Assembly: GCA_964465145.1 (NCBI GenBank) | Contig: CAYXJR010000093.1 | Coordinates: 1-15,208 of the forward strand | From: JAUVKA01 sp964465145 | GTDB taxonomy: Bacteria; Bacteroidota; Bacteroidia; Bacteroidales; UBA12481 | Direction of reading: 5' to 3' | Length of the DNA: 15,208 nucleotides | Shown: piece by piece, positions 1 through 7,451 of the stretch | How positions within the stretch are numbered: the first letter of the stretch is position 1 | Layout: each line of letters starts with the position of its first letter | Made by a program: the position numbers and the translations under genes | Notes under the pieces: generated by a model | Databases searched by the model: none | What the model was told of the DNA's origin: nothing | The model's input: only the letters and a program-made list of their open reading frames with translations

Positions 1-30
1 TCCTAATTTTATTCTCAATAACTGTACCAA

Positions 31-52
31 GATTCGTGAATCGTGAATCGTT
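31..52. repeat. Short 7-nt tandem/inverted repeat in the spacer beside the intron
   Basis: The heptamer CGTGAAT occurs twice in tandem, followed by CG, with GATT in front, so the stretch also reads partly as an inverted repeat of GATTC and GAATC. It lies in the roughly 100 bp non-coding spacer beyond the 3' end of the group II intron. No function can be assigned. The spacer shows no convincing coding frame on either strand and is cut by the window edge. Confidence 0.5.
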
Positions 53-101
53 ATTCTTACTTACATTTAATTTATTCTTTATACTTATAACCTACTTCCG
101 G

Positions 102-168
102 GTAGAGCGGTTCGTTACCTCCCCGCTCCCCCACAGACCCGGATGAGCGGCTTTCCCGCATCCGGTTC
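102..168 (-). ncRNA. Group II intron domain V and VI-like hairpins
   Basis: Reading the minus strand, 168-135 folds as a 34-nt domain V-like hairpin. The lower stem pairs GAACCGGAT with ATCCGGGTC, a 2-nt bulge (TC) follows on the 3' side, the upper stem is GCGG/CCGC, and the loop is GAAAG. Length, bulge position and GNRA-like loop all match domain V. The usual catalytic triad AGC at positions 2-4 reads AAC here, with an A-G opposition where G-U is common. Directly after it, GAGCGG pairs with CCGCTC around a 12-nt loop; this fits domain VI, although I cannot place a bulged branch-point A with confidence. These hairpins lie just downstream of the RT stop codon, as expected of an intron 3' end. 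Confidence 0.7.
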
Positions 169-185
169 CTCGATAATTAGATTCG

Positions 186-1141
186 CTAAATGGAAGCATA
201 AGAGTGATAAATAAAGGGTCTCACGAGAGGAATCCATTGATTAACCAACATGGAAAAGGTTTCCCAGATCCATTTTAATTTCCCCCCTCGACGTTTAAGC
301 CACTTGAAAAGGCTGCGCTTGACCAGCAAGTAAAACCGGGAGATACTTTTATAATTAAAGGTAATCCCATAATACGTGTAATGGCCACGCAGTTTAACAT
401 TTATAGCAGCTATTAAATTCCTGAGTTTCATATGACGGTTTAGCCTGATAAATTGGCTAATAGTAGTTATAGCCTTGGTCAGTCGTTTGGTGCTTGTCTT
501 ACGTTTAAGAATCCTGTTGCCCTTTTGGCTTTTATCAAGATAATGGGTAAAACCAAGGAAATCAAAACTCCTGCCCGACTCGCCCCTTTGGCTGGTTAGG
601 TCTATTAACTTCGTCTTATCCGGGTGTAATGTCAGTTCATATTTGGCGAACCTTTTCGGTAAAACCTCCATCACCCTTAAGGCATCTGACTTGTCTGAAA
701 AACCCAGAACAAAATCATCAGCCCACCTTACTATGAAACTCTTTCCCTTTAATCTTGACTGGATTTGTTCCGAAAACCACTCATCCAGTACATAATGAAG
801 ATAGATATTACTCAGTAGCGGCGAAATCAAGCCACCCTGAGGGGTGCCATCTTTCGGATAACTCATATTACCCGATTCCAGTACCCCGGCTTTAAGCCAC
901 TTATCTATCATCTTCCTTATTACTCCATCTTTAACTCGCCTAAAAGACTTTCACGCCTTTCCGGGAATTCTAATCCGTACTCTTGCCAAGTCTTACCATC
1001 AATACCCCCAGCACTTTTCTTGTTGAGCTGATTATAGCTCTCCTGCAACAAAGGTGCATCAATATAATGATGTAGGTTATGCAAGGCTTCTCCTTTGAAC
1101 TTCCTTGCTCGTTCGGCTATCTGCAACTTTACGGTTGACAT
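186..1141 (-). pseudogene. ltrA: Group II intron reverse transcriptase/maturase, internally deleted and frameshifted
   Basis: Two minus-strand fragments in different frames make up this gene. The first (1141 to 920, 73 codons) is the RT N-terminus, with the motif GGIDGKTW, and ends at TAA. The second begins in frame before 911, reading KDGVIRKMIDKWLKAGV, and continues through TPQGG, a WADD box (YADD/FADD in relatives) and the maturase (thumb) region to a C-terminus with no HNH endonuclease domain. Intact family members are about 420-450 residues; here roughly 110-120 residues between ELK and KDGV are missing, including the RT fingers and the first catalytic Asp. The junction falls within about 924-940 and changes frame. 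A full-length functional enzyme cannot be made. The 241-residue downstream piece could be translated from an internal ATG at 911 but would lack polymerase function. The symbol follows the LtrA family name only. Confidence 0.9.
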
Positions 1142-1791
1142 CTTTTCAGTGTGTCTGGTACATTTAATGTTTCCAAATTACAATTCTAATTACCGGCATC
1201 CTCCTGTAAACTTATTACTTACAGAATTTTCCCTTCCCTACTAACCGGCTTTCAGCGGTCCTGATTTCCCGGCTTTCCAGCGGTACTATGGGGATGCTAA
1301 GACTGCCTTCGCTTTTCTCTTTCCCTTCGGTTTCCCTCGGTACAGATACCACTTACGCTTGTTGTGTGTTCTTAGCGTTAAACAGTGGCAACAAGTACAC
1401 CGTTTAACCCGGTCTTTTGTTCATGCGGTTAACCCTTTCCGCAACTTTTCGTGTGGACACGTTAGGCTCTCCCGTGTTCCCGTGCTTCCCTAACCTATCT
1501 CTGATATGTTCTCCGACCCCGACCAGACTTTTGCATCTTGCCTATAATCGATGCTCCAGTGTTGCCCCAGGGTAGTTAAAACCTAAGACTCTGGTATTCA
1601 CTATTTTCGAGGCTCAATAGCATACCTTCAATAGTCGCTGTCTACGCTTCGTGCAGGCATCTCTACCTACTACGCAAGACTCGCTTCCGGTGGGTGGCTA
1701 ACCCTTGCCGGACAGGATTGATTACCTGCAGGAAAACTAAGAGGTGTTTCATTATTTGTTTATATTGGTTCGCCTTTAAATCCCCACCTCA
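1142..1791 (-). other. Non-coding 5' part of the group II intron (domains I-IV region)
   Basis: About 650 bp without a credible gene on either strand. It lies between the bamA 3' flank and the intron RT start, and by position holds ribozyme domains I to III and the 5' part of IV. On the minus strand there is an early TTAAAGGCGAACC segment. A GAGGTG (1790-1785) and a later CACCTC (1746-1741) could pair at long range. I could not identify EBS/IBS pairings by eye. Confidence 0.65.
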
Positions 1792-1826
1792 CGGATTTTT
1801 CACGGCGCGATCTGCCCTTTGACTTA

Positions 1827-4352
1827 CTATAGTTGTTGTCCGAGAACGAAATGGAACTGGCTGCCGTTTTTGCCAGGATTGTTGGGTAATTCATCAAAAC
1901 CATAACCCCAATCCACACCCATCATGCCAAACATAGGCAGGAAAATCCTAACCCCAACACCGGCTGAACGCACCATATTGAAGGGGTTAAAATCCTTAAA
2001 TTCATACCAGGCATTTCCACCTTCAATAAAGGTAAGGGCATAAAGTGTTGCACTCGGATTAAGCGAAATAGGAAACCTTAATTCCATTGTAAACTTGTTA
2101 TAAATATTAGCACCCTCGGGAGGTGTTACAGAACTATTGGCATAGCCCCTCAATGATATAATATCCTTACCATAATAACTGTATCCCATCATACCATCAC
2201 CCCCCACTTCATAACTCTCAAAAGGAGAGCGGGCGAATTCATTATAGAAGCCAAGGAATCCGAACTCAGCCTTAGTAGCCAGAACAAAATCCAATTCTTT
2301 ATCTCCAGCCCCGATTGTCCAAAGTTTGGTAAACCAGCTAGCTTTGAATGACCATTTGTGGTATTCAATCCATTTGAATCTATCCTCGATACTCATAGTG
2401 CTATAGTCTTTTCCGCTGATTAAAGAGTATGGGGGTGTAATCTGGAGTCCAAGTGAAAAATTGGAACCCCTGCGGGGATAAATAATCTGGTCGGTGGAAT
2501 TCCTCGAAAAGGTCGTCGAAAAACTGAAATTATTGCTGATACCGTTCTTAATAAGAAAATAAGACCAGTTTTTCAGATCATATCTTTGGAATGATAGAGA
2601 ATTAACCAGGGAGAACCAATCATCCGGCCACGAAAGCCTGCGGCCAAGTCCAATAGAAGCTCCTGATATTTTCATAGATGCTCTAGAGGGGTCATCCACC
2701 TGAAAACCATTGGTTTGCATAGTATGATAGAGAGATACCGAGAAGGAATTAGGCTTCTTCCCTCCAAGCCAGGGTTCAACAAAGGAAGCACTATAAGCCT
2801 GATAAAATTTACCATTCGACTGTGCTCTTAGGCTAAGATTCTGTCCGTCTCCGGATGGCAGTGGCCGCCATGCATTCTTATTGAAAAAATTCCTGGCAGA
2901 GAAGTTTCCAAACCTGACACCAAGTGTTCCAATTACCATACCGGCTCCCCATCCTCCGGAAATCTCAATCTGGTCATTAGCACGTTCAACAACCTGATAA
3001 TCTATATCTACTGTGCCATTTTCCGGATGGGGGTCAGGAACCGGATTAATTGCTTCGGCATCAAAATATCCCAATTGGGCCAATTCCCTAACCGATCTGA
3101 TCACGGCAGAACGGTCGAATAGGTCACCAGGTTTTGAGCGTATCTCCCGTCTGATAACATGCTCATTGGTCCGGTCATTGCCCGATATAGAAACCTTATT
3201 GATCCTGGCCTGGCTACCCTCAAGGATCACGATCTCCAGGTCGATGGAATCAGCTTCCACATTAACCTCTTCAGGGATAGCCTCATAGAAGAGGTATCCA
3301 TTATCAAGGTAAGCATTGGCAACTGCATCAGGTTCGTAGGTCAATCTGGCATCAAGCAGGGTCTGGTCGAAAATAGCTCCCTTTTTAATATTCAGCCTTT
3401 TCGATAGAAATTCGGATGAATACTTTGTATTACCAACCCAGGAAATATTGCGGAAAAAGTATTGGTTTCCTTCTTCTATCCCTATCACCAACCCAACAGT
3501 TTCATCGTCATTATAATAGAGGGAATCCTTGATGATTTGTGCATCCCTGTAACCCAGTTCATTATACTTAACAATAATTTTATCCAGGTCATCATCGAAG
3601 TTCTCCTTAATATACTTAGATGACTTGAATACATTATACCAGGATTTTTTCTTGGTCTCCTTCATGGCCCTACGAAGTTTTGCTTCGGGAATCACGGTGA
3701 CCCCTTCAAATATCATGTCCCTGATCTTAACCCGGTTCTTTTTATTAACCAAAATACTCAATACAGAATAATTAGGCATTGTACTGTCAGGTTCCTGTAG
3801 GATCTCAACTCCTGTATTCAGGTAACCTTTATTTACAAAATGCTCGGTAATAATTTTCTCGGTCCGGCTGAGCATGTTAGCCGTCACTTCAGCTCCTCGG
3901 ATTAACTTCACTTTTTCCCTTAGGTCATCCGCTTCAGTTTTGTTAACTCCGCTGAAGGAAAAACTTGATAACCTTGGCTGTTCCAGCAAATAGATGTCAA
4001 GAAAAACTTTGTCCTCAATAAACTTTGTAGCTGAAATTTGTACATCGGAGAACAGTTTCTGATCCCATAATTTTTCAATTGCCTCCCGAATTTTGCTGCC
4101 AGGGATTTCGATCTTCTCCCCAACCAGGAGCCCCGACATTTGTATTATTACATTGGTCGTACCTAGATATTTCAGACCAGATATGGTCACTCCGCCGATT
4201 TCATAAACTTTGGGTACAAGGCCATAATTAATGACCTTCGGTGGTTTTTTCTCCTGCTCCTGACCTTTAATCGGTCCCAAAACAAAAAAGAAAAAAGAAA
4301 TTATGAGTATTGTATATTTCATACCTGGGGAATACTTTTTAGGATTGCTCAT
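1827..4352 (-). CDS. bamA: Outer membrane protein assembly factor BamA (Omp85 family)
   Basis: BamA is the central subunit of the complex that folds beta-barrel proteins into the outer membrane. The 841-residue product has a hydrophobic signal segment (about residues 12-30), a periplasmic part with POTRA repeats (about 50-460), and a C-terminal 16-strand barrel (about 461-841). Visible POTRA units include those starting IRDMIFEGV (~210), FRNISWVGN (~300) and INKVSISGN (~384). The barrel carries the family's conserved L6 motif as LRGY (734-737). The first ATG overlaps the end of uppS by 14 nt. A start at M11 (4322) would give a cleaner signal peptide, MKYTILIISFF, and may be the true one. The protein ends in QQL, where barrel proteins usually end in an aromatic residue. 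It is the last gene before the intron and is probably translated from the uppS transcript. Confidence 0.96.
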   Translation of the reverse strand: MSNPKKYSPGMKYTILIISFFFFVLGPIKGQEQEKKPPKVINYGLVPKVYEIGGVTISGLKYLGTTNVIIQMSGLLVGEKIEIPGSKIREAIEKLWDQKLFSDVQISATKFIEDKVFLDIYLLEQPRLSSFSFSGVNKTEADDLREKVKLIRGAEVTANMLSRTEKIITEHFVNKGYLNTGVEILQEPDSTMPNYSVLSILVNKKNRVKIRDMIFEGVTVIPEAKLRRAMKETKKKSWYNVFKSSKYIKENFDDDLDKIIVKYNELGYRDAQIIKDSLYYNDDETVGLVIGIEEGNQYFFRNISWVGNTKYSSEFLSKRLNIKKGAIFDQTLLDARLTYEPDAVANAYLDNGYLFYEAIPEEVNVEADSIDLEIVILEGSQARINKVSISGNDRTNEHVIRREIRSKPGDLFDRSAVIRSVRELAQLGYFDAEAINPVPDPHPENGTVDIDYQVVERANDQIEISGGWGAGMVIGTLGVRFGNFSARNFFNKNAWRPLPSGDGQNLSLRAQSNGKFYQAYSASFVEPWLGGKKPNSFSVSLYHTMQTNGFQVDDPSRASMKISGASIGLGRRLSWPDDWFSLVNSLSFQRYDLKNWSYFLIKNGISNNFSFSTTFSRNSTDQIIYPRRGSNFSLGLQITPPYSLISGKDYSTMSIEDRFKWIEYHKWSFKASWFTKLWTIGAGDKELDFVLATKAEFGFLGFYNEFARSPFESYEVGGDGMMGYSYYGKDIISLRGYANSSVTPPEGANIYNKFTMELRFPISLNPSATLYALTFIEGGNAWYEFKDFNPFNMVRSAGVGVRIFLPMFGMMGVDWGYGFDELPNNPGKNGSQFHFVLGQQL

Positions 4353-5076
4353 TGATTAGTCCAAAACGGCGTTCACGATTTTGGAATTCAAAAAGAGCTT
4401 GATAAAAATCTTCTTTAGTGAAATCTGGCCACAAAACATCTGTGAAATAGAGTTCGGAATATGCTATCTGATACAAAAGGAAATTACTGATTCGATATTC
4501 CCCGCTGGTTCTGATTAACAATTCCGGATCGGGAATTCCTGCTGTATTGAGGTATCCTTCAAACCGGGTTGGGTTAATATCTTTTGGATCAAGTAATCCT
4601 GCTTTAACATCCTGTCCAATCTTGCGAGCGGCAGATATAATCTCCCACCTCGAGCTGTATGACAAGGCAAGATTAAGGACCAGCCCATCATTTCCCTTTG
4701 TTTGTTCGATAAGGTTCAGAAGCTCTCCATGTGGCACAGGAGGCAGCTTCTCAAGATCACCAATTGATATTATCCTGACATTATTCTTTGTTAGTTTTGG
4801 GGTTTCCTTCTTAATGGTTGAGACTAAAAGACTCATCAAACCGCTTATTTCCTCCTCTGGCCTGCCCCAGTTCTCAGTTGAAAAGGCATAAAGCGACAAA
4901 TACTTTATTCCCAGTTCTCCTGCAGCTTCAACCGTTTCATGAATAGGTTTTACGCCATGCTTATGCCCAAAAATCCGGACGGCCCCCTTGCGCTTAGCCC
5001 AACGGCCATTACCATCCATGATAATGGCCACATGCTGAGGCATTTTTTCTTTGTTCAGTTTGTCTTTAAAAGTCAT
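4339..5076 (-). CDS. uppS: Isoprenyl transferase (undecaprenyl diphosphate synthase)
   Basis: UppS adds eight isopentenyl units to farnesyl diphosphate in cis to make undecaprenyl diphosphate, the lipid carrier for peptidoglycan and surface polysaccharide. The 245-residue length is normal. The signature MDGNGRWAKRKG is present with catalytic Asp21 (equivalent to Asp26 in E. coli). The diphosphate-binding stretch RTSGEYRISNF holds Arg189, Arg195 and Ser197, and Glu208 follows in SELYF. The gene overlaps the upstream DUF6089-like gene by 4 nt (ATGA) and the downstream bamA by 14 nt, which implies translational coupling in one operon. uppS next to bamA is a recurrent order in Bacteroidota. Confidence 0.97.
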   Translation of the reverse strand: MTFKDKLNKEKMPQHVAIIMDGNGRWAKRKGAVRIFGHKHGVKPIHETVEAAGELGIKYLSLYAFSTENWGRPEEEISGLMSLLVSTIKKETPKLTKNNVRIISIGDLEKLPPVPHGELLNLIEQTKGNDGLVLNLALSYSSRWEIISAARKIGQDVKAGLLDPKDINPTRFEGYLNTAGIPDPELLIRTSGEYRISNFLLYQIAYSELYFTDVLWPDFTKEDFYQALFEFQNRERRFGLINEQS

Positions 5077-5693
5077 CTCTTAAACTTGCGATCGGTTTCG
5101 TAGAAAGGACAAGTTCTACAGGTTCTAATCACTTTATAACTAATCGTTATCCCAAAAAAAGTATTCCATTCTGTAAGCCGGAATAAACGATATCCAGATT
5201 CCGGGTCCGTAGGATCCGTTCTGAATCCGCGGCGCAAATCCCATTCTACCCCTAGTGTTAACTCATCAGTTACATTGTATTTAATTCCCGTGTTAAAGGG
5301 GATTACAAAGCTCTTGTAATAAGCTATTCCAGTTGCAATAAAAGTACTCAACTTTATACGGTCACGCCTCGGGCTAAGCGGCAAATAATTAAACTCAAAA
5401 AGCCCATATGCATCAACTTTCTGCAAGGGTGTGTGAGCCAGAATTAATTCTTCCGGCGTTGTTCCAATACCATAATTAACACCTGCGCGCAAGGCATACC
5501 GCGGATTAAAATTAAATCGGTAAAATGCCCCGACTGCCGGTTTAACTGAGCCAATTTTAGGAACTGGCAATATAGTATGCCTATGCTCCTGAGATATTCC
5601 CAGGAAAATCCCGTAATCAGAACTCTGCTGAGCCTTAAGACCTGCAAAACCCAATAATAATCCAATAACCAGAACGATCTGCTTCATACACAC
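5073..5693 (-). CDS. Outer membrane beta-barrel protein, DUF6089-like
   Basis: A 206-residue protein with a signal peptide (hydrophobic VLVIGLLLGFAG, then AQQ as a likely cleavage region). It is followed by alternating aromatic and polar strands typical of a small outer membrane barrel: YGIFLGIS, GAFYRFNF, YALRAGVNYGIG, LFEFNYLPL, FIATGIAYYKSF, LTLGVEWDLRRG and FFGITISYKV. The overall pattern and position resemble the DUF6089 family, found beside uppS and bamA in many Bacteroidota; no biochemical role is known to me. The start could be the second Met (5687), giving MKQIVLVIG, a more usual signal start. A short tail with a CRTCPF cysteine pair follows the last strand. A good -7 box lies upstream at 5748-5755, so this gene probably opens the operon with uppS and bamA. 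Confidence 0.8.
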   Translation of the reverse strand: MCMKQIVLVIGLLLGFAGLKAQQSSDYGIFLGISQEHRHTILPVPKIGSVKPAVGAFYRFNFNPRYALRAGVNYGIGTTPEELILAHTPLQKVDAYGLFEFNYLPLSPRRDRIKLSTFIATGIAYYKSFVIPFNTGIKYNVTDELTLGVEWDLRRGFRTDPTDPESGYRLFRLTEWNTFFGITISYKVIRTCRTCPFYETDRKFKR

Positions 5694-5747
5694 TACTATT
5701 GTAAGCGTATCCCAAAGTTTAACCTACTTACAATAACTTCTAAAGCG

Positions 5748-5774
5748 CAAATATAGTATATTTTGCTGATCAAA
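5748..5774 (-). promoter_or_regulatory. Putative Bacteroidota-type promoter of the DUF6089-uppS-bamA operon
   Basis: On the minus strand TATATTTG (5755-5748) matches the TAnnTTTG -7 consensus, and TTTG (5774-5771) lies 15 nt upstream as a possible -33 box, a little closer than usual. The first gene starts about 55 nt downstream. A 15-bp palindrome (5749-5763) overlaps the -7 box. The 132-nt gap after nadK supports a separate transcription start here. Confidence 0.5.
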
Positions 5775-5825
5775 AATCCATAAAGAAGTCGGGGCCTTTC
5801 CAACAGAAGGTTGTGCGGAAGTTAA

Positions 5826-6725
5826 CTAATTTCTTTTATCTACTCCCCACATTAGTTTCGAACGGAGAGTATTAAAAAACTGATGATCCGATAATCGCAA
5901 GGTCTTTATCTTATAAGGGGCTTTACTTATCCTCAACTCAAGGCTTGATTCCACCACCACCGATCTGGAATCCAACGACACTAAAACATGCCCGCTCCGA
6001 CCGTCAATTTTAAGTGTCAGGTTCATTTCATCTGGAAATACCAGCGGTCTGACGGTAAGATTGTGCGGGGCAATAGGTGACAAAATAAAATCACCTGAAC
6101 CTGGAAGAACCAAGGGGCCTCCTACGCTGAGTGAGTACGCTGTGGATCCGGTTGGTGTGGCAACAATAAGGCCATCAGCCCAATATGAATTTAAATACTG
6201 ACCTTCCAGATAAGCATGAATGGTGATCATAGAAGAATCATCCCGCTTGTGAACCGTCATTTCATTCAATGCTATATTAAAATCCCCGAAAAGAGGAACA
6301 TCGGTGGTAAGTTTCAGGAGGGTTCGCTCCTCAATAGTGTAAAGTCCTTGTGCAATTAAATCAATGGCCTCGGTGATTTCTTCCTGTGAAATATCGGCCA
6401 GGAAACCCAATCGACCGCTGTTTATGCCGGCAACTGGGATAGGATAATCTCTAACCATTGTCACCGCTTCAAGAAAAGTACCATCTCCACCTACACTTAA
6501 CATTACGCGCTCATCCCCAGTCAGATCACCTGAATTATTGAAAATTCCTGCCACTTCAACTTTTTCACCAAGGCTTTCCTTTACAAATTCATAAAAAGGC
6601 TCATAAATTATTATTTGGAACCGATGAACCTGCAATTTTTTTATTAGAAGTCTGAAATTCTGATGAAAATCATCAGAAAAAGGACGACCAAAAAGAAGTA
6701 TTTTGCTGCGAGATGGCTCCATCAT
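5826..6725 (-). CDS. nadK: NAD kinase
   Basis: NadK phosphorylates NAD+ to NADP+ with ATP (or polyphosphate in some bacteria) in the cytoplasm. At 299 residues the length is typical. The motif GGDGTFLEA (from residue 79) with catalytic Asp81 is intact, as are GINSGRLGFLADI (~100-112), NE at 154-155 and the glycine-rich TPTGSTAYSLSVGGP (190-204). The segment SPIAPHNLTVRPLVFPD (~216-232) belongs to the all-beta NAD-binding domain. The gene begins ATGATG, so either Met (6725 or 6722) may be used. It lies 10 nt after the CBS-domain gene, almost certainly cotranscribed with it, and 132 nt before the DUF6089-like gene. Confidence 0.97.
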   Translation of the reverse strand: MMEPSRSKILLFGRPFSDDFHQNFRLLIKKLQVHRFQIIIYEPFYEFVKESLGEKVEVAGIFNNSGDLTGDERVMLSVGGDGTFLEAVTMVRDYPIPVAGINSGRLGFLADISQEEITEAIDLIAQGLYTIEERTLLKLTTDVPLFGDFNIALNEMTVHKRDDSSMITIHAYLEGQYLNSYWADGLIVATPTGSTAYSLSVGGPLVLPGSGDFILSPIAPHNLTVRPLVFPDEMNLTLKIDGRSGHVLVSLDSRSVVVESSLELRISKAPYKIKTLRLSDHQFFNTLRSKLMWGVDKRN

Positions 6726-6735
6726 TTTACTAATA

Positions 6736-7401
6736 TCAGGTATTTAAGTATCTCATAAATTCTTCAAAGCGGTCCCGGTACGATGATTCCATTTTATCAT
6801 CATCCCGAAATGTAGCCTTAATTGAATAATTATATCGCTCAAAACTCCGTATAATAGGTGTAAGGTCGAAAACATTAAGTTTAATAGTGACAAACAATTC
6901 AACAGTATCTGGGGCATTGCTAACATAAAGACTGAGAATTTTCGCATCGTTTTCTTCCACCAGCCTGGCAATCTCCGAAAGAGAATAATCCCTGGAAGTC
7001 ATACTAAGAATCAAAATCCCTCCAGGTTGGTCAGCTCCTGTAAGAAGCGCAAACTGCTGAACAATATCATGCATTAGGATGGAGCCCAAATATTCTTTCC
7101 CCTCATTTAATACCGGGACAAGGGTTAATTTTAACTGGGCAATTAATTCAATTACTTCATAAACATGCTGATATTCATATACAAAGGGGCTAAAAAGAGA
7201 AAGGGCGGAGGCACCCAGAGCTTCATTTTGATTTTCCATCCCATAAATATCGGTATCGGAAATCAAGCCTAAGAAATCCCGGTTATTCACAATGGGCAAA
7301 TGAGATATACGGTAATCTTCCATTAGGCCGATTGCTGCAATTCCGGTATCAGAAGTTTTAACCGGTAATACAATATCTGAAATTAAATCTTTCGCCAACA
7401 T
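6736..7401 (-). CDS. CBS-domain protein with C-terminal ACT-like region
   Basis: A 221-residue soluble protein. Two CBS motifs form the N-terminal half: about residues 1-55 (ending FLGLISDTDIYG) and 70-120 (ending YLGSILMHDIVQQ). Such pairs usually bind adenine nucleotides. Residues about 128-200 (ILILSMTSRDYSLSEIARL onward) have the alternating pattern of an ACT-like ligand-binding fold, as in AcuB-type proteins. No catalytic domain is present, so a regulatory or sensory role is likely. It is followed after 10 nt by nadK, an arrangement seen in other Bacteroidota. A link to NAD(P) or adenylate sensing is plausible but is only inference from context. The gene diverges from pdxJ. Confidence 0.85.
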   Translation of the reverse strand: MLAKDLISDIVLPVKTSDTGIAAIGLMEDYRISHLPIVNNRDFLGLISDTDIYGMENQNEALGASALSLFSPFVYEYQHVYEVIELIAQLKLTLVPVLNEGKEYLGSILMHDIVQQFALLTGADQPGGILILSMTSRDYSLSEIARLVEENDAKILSLYVSNAPDTVELFVTIKLNVFDLTPIIRSFERYNYSIKATFRDDDKMESSYRDRFEEFMRYLNT

Positions 7402-7419
7402 ACACTGAGAAAATATCCG

Positions 7420-7427
7420 TAATTTTG
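7420..7427 (+). promoter_or_regulatory. Putative -7 box for pdxJ
   Basis: TAATTTTG fits the TAnnTTTG consensus of the Bacteroidota primary sigma factor and lies 25 nt before the preferred pdxJ start at 7452. No clear TTTG -33 box is found at the usual distance. The whole divergent gap to the CBS gene is only about 50 bp. Confidence 0.4.
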
Positions 7428-7451
7428 GTTAAGAAAGCAGATGTTACTATC

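Larger units (their letters stand above)
102..1803 (-). mobile_element. Degenerate group II intron inserted just after bamA
   Basis: A group II intron is a self-splicing retroelement: a ribozyme whose domain IV carries a reverse transcriptase/maturase gene. Here a broken RT gene (186-1141) is flanked by non-coding sequence on both sides. The 5' part (about 1142-1803, reading minus) has no gene and should be RNA domains I-III and the start of IV. Near its 5' end it contains TTAAAGGCGAACC, like the conserved early domain I segment of bacterial introns. The 5' end is not certain: no GTGYG is present, and the best candidates are GTGAG at 1792 or GTGAA at 1803. The 3' end has domain V- and VI-like hairpins and must fall at about 90-103. 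The element starts 24-35 nt after the bamA stop, in the same orientation, so bamA transcripts probably run into it. With about 1.7 kb it is short, because the RT gene is internally deleted. Confidence 0.85.

Noticed and set aside
1142..1800. A second gene or an insertion sequence upstream of the RT
   Set aside because: No coding frame with recognisable motifs or terminal inverted repeats is visible; the region fits group II intron RNA domains better.
1803..1826. Possible intrinsic terminator after bamA
   Set aside because: Only a 3-bp GGC/GCC stem can be drawn and there is no T-run, so no terminator is supported at the intron 5' junction.
3013..3407. Open frames on the plus strand opposite bamA
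   Set aside because: They lie wholly inside bamA, have no recognisable motifs and follow from the codon pattern of the real gene on the other strand.
7425..7451. Longer pdxJ start giving nine extra residues
   Set aside because: The extension is absent from the family N-terminus and overlaps the putative -7 box; the second Met matches homologues.
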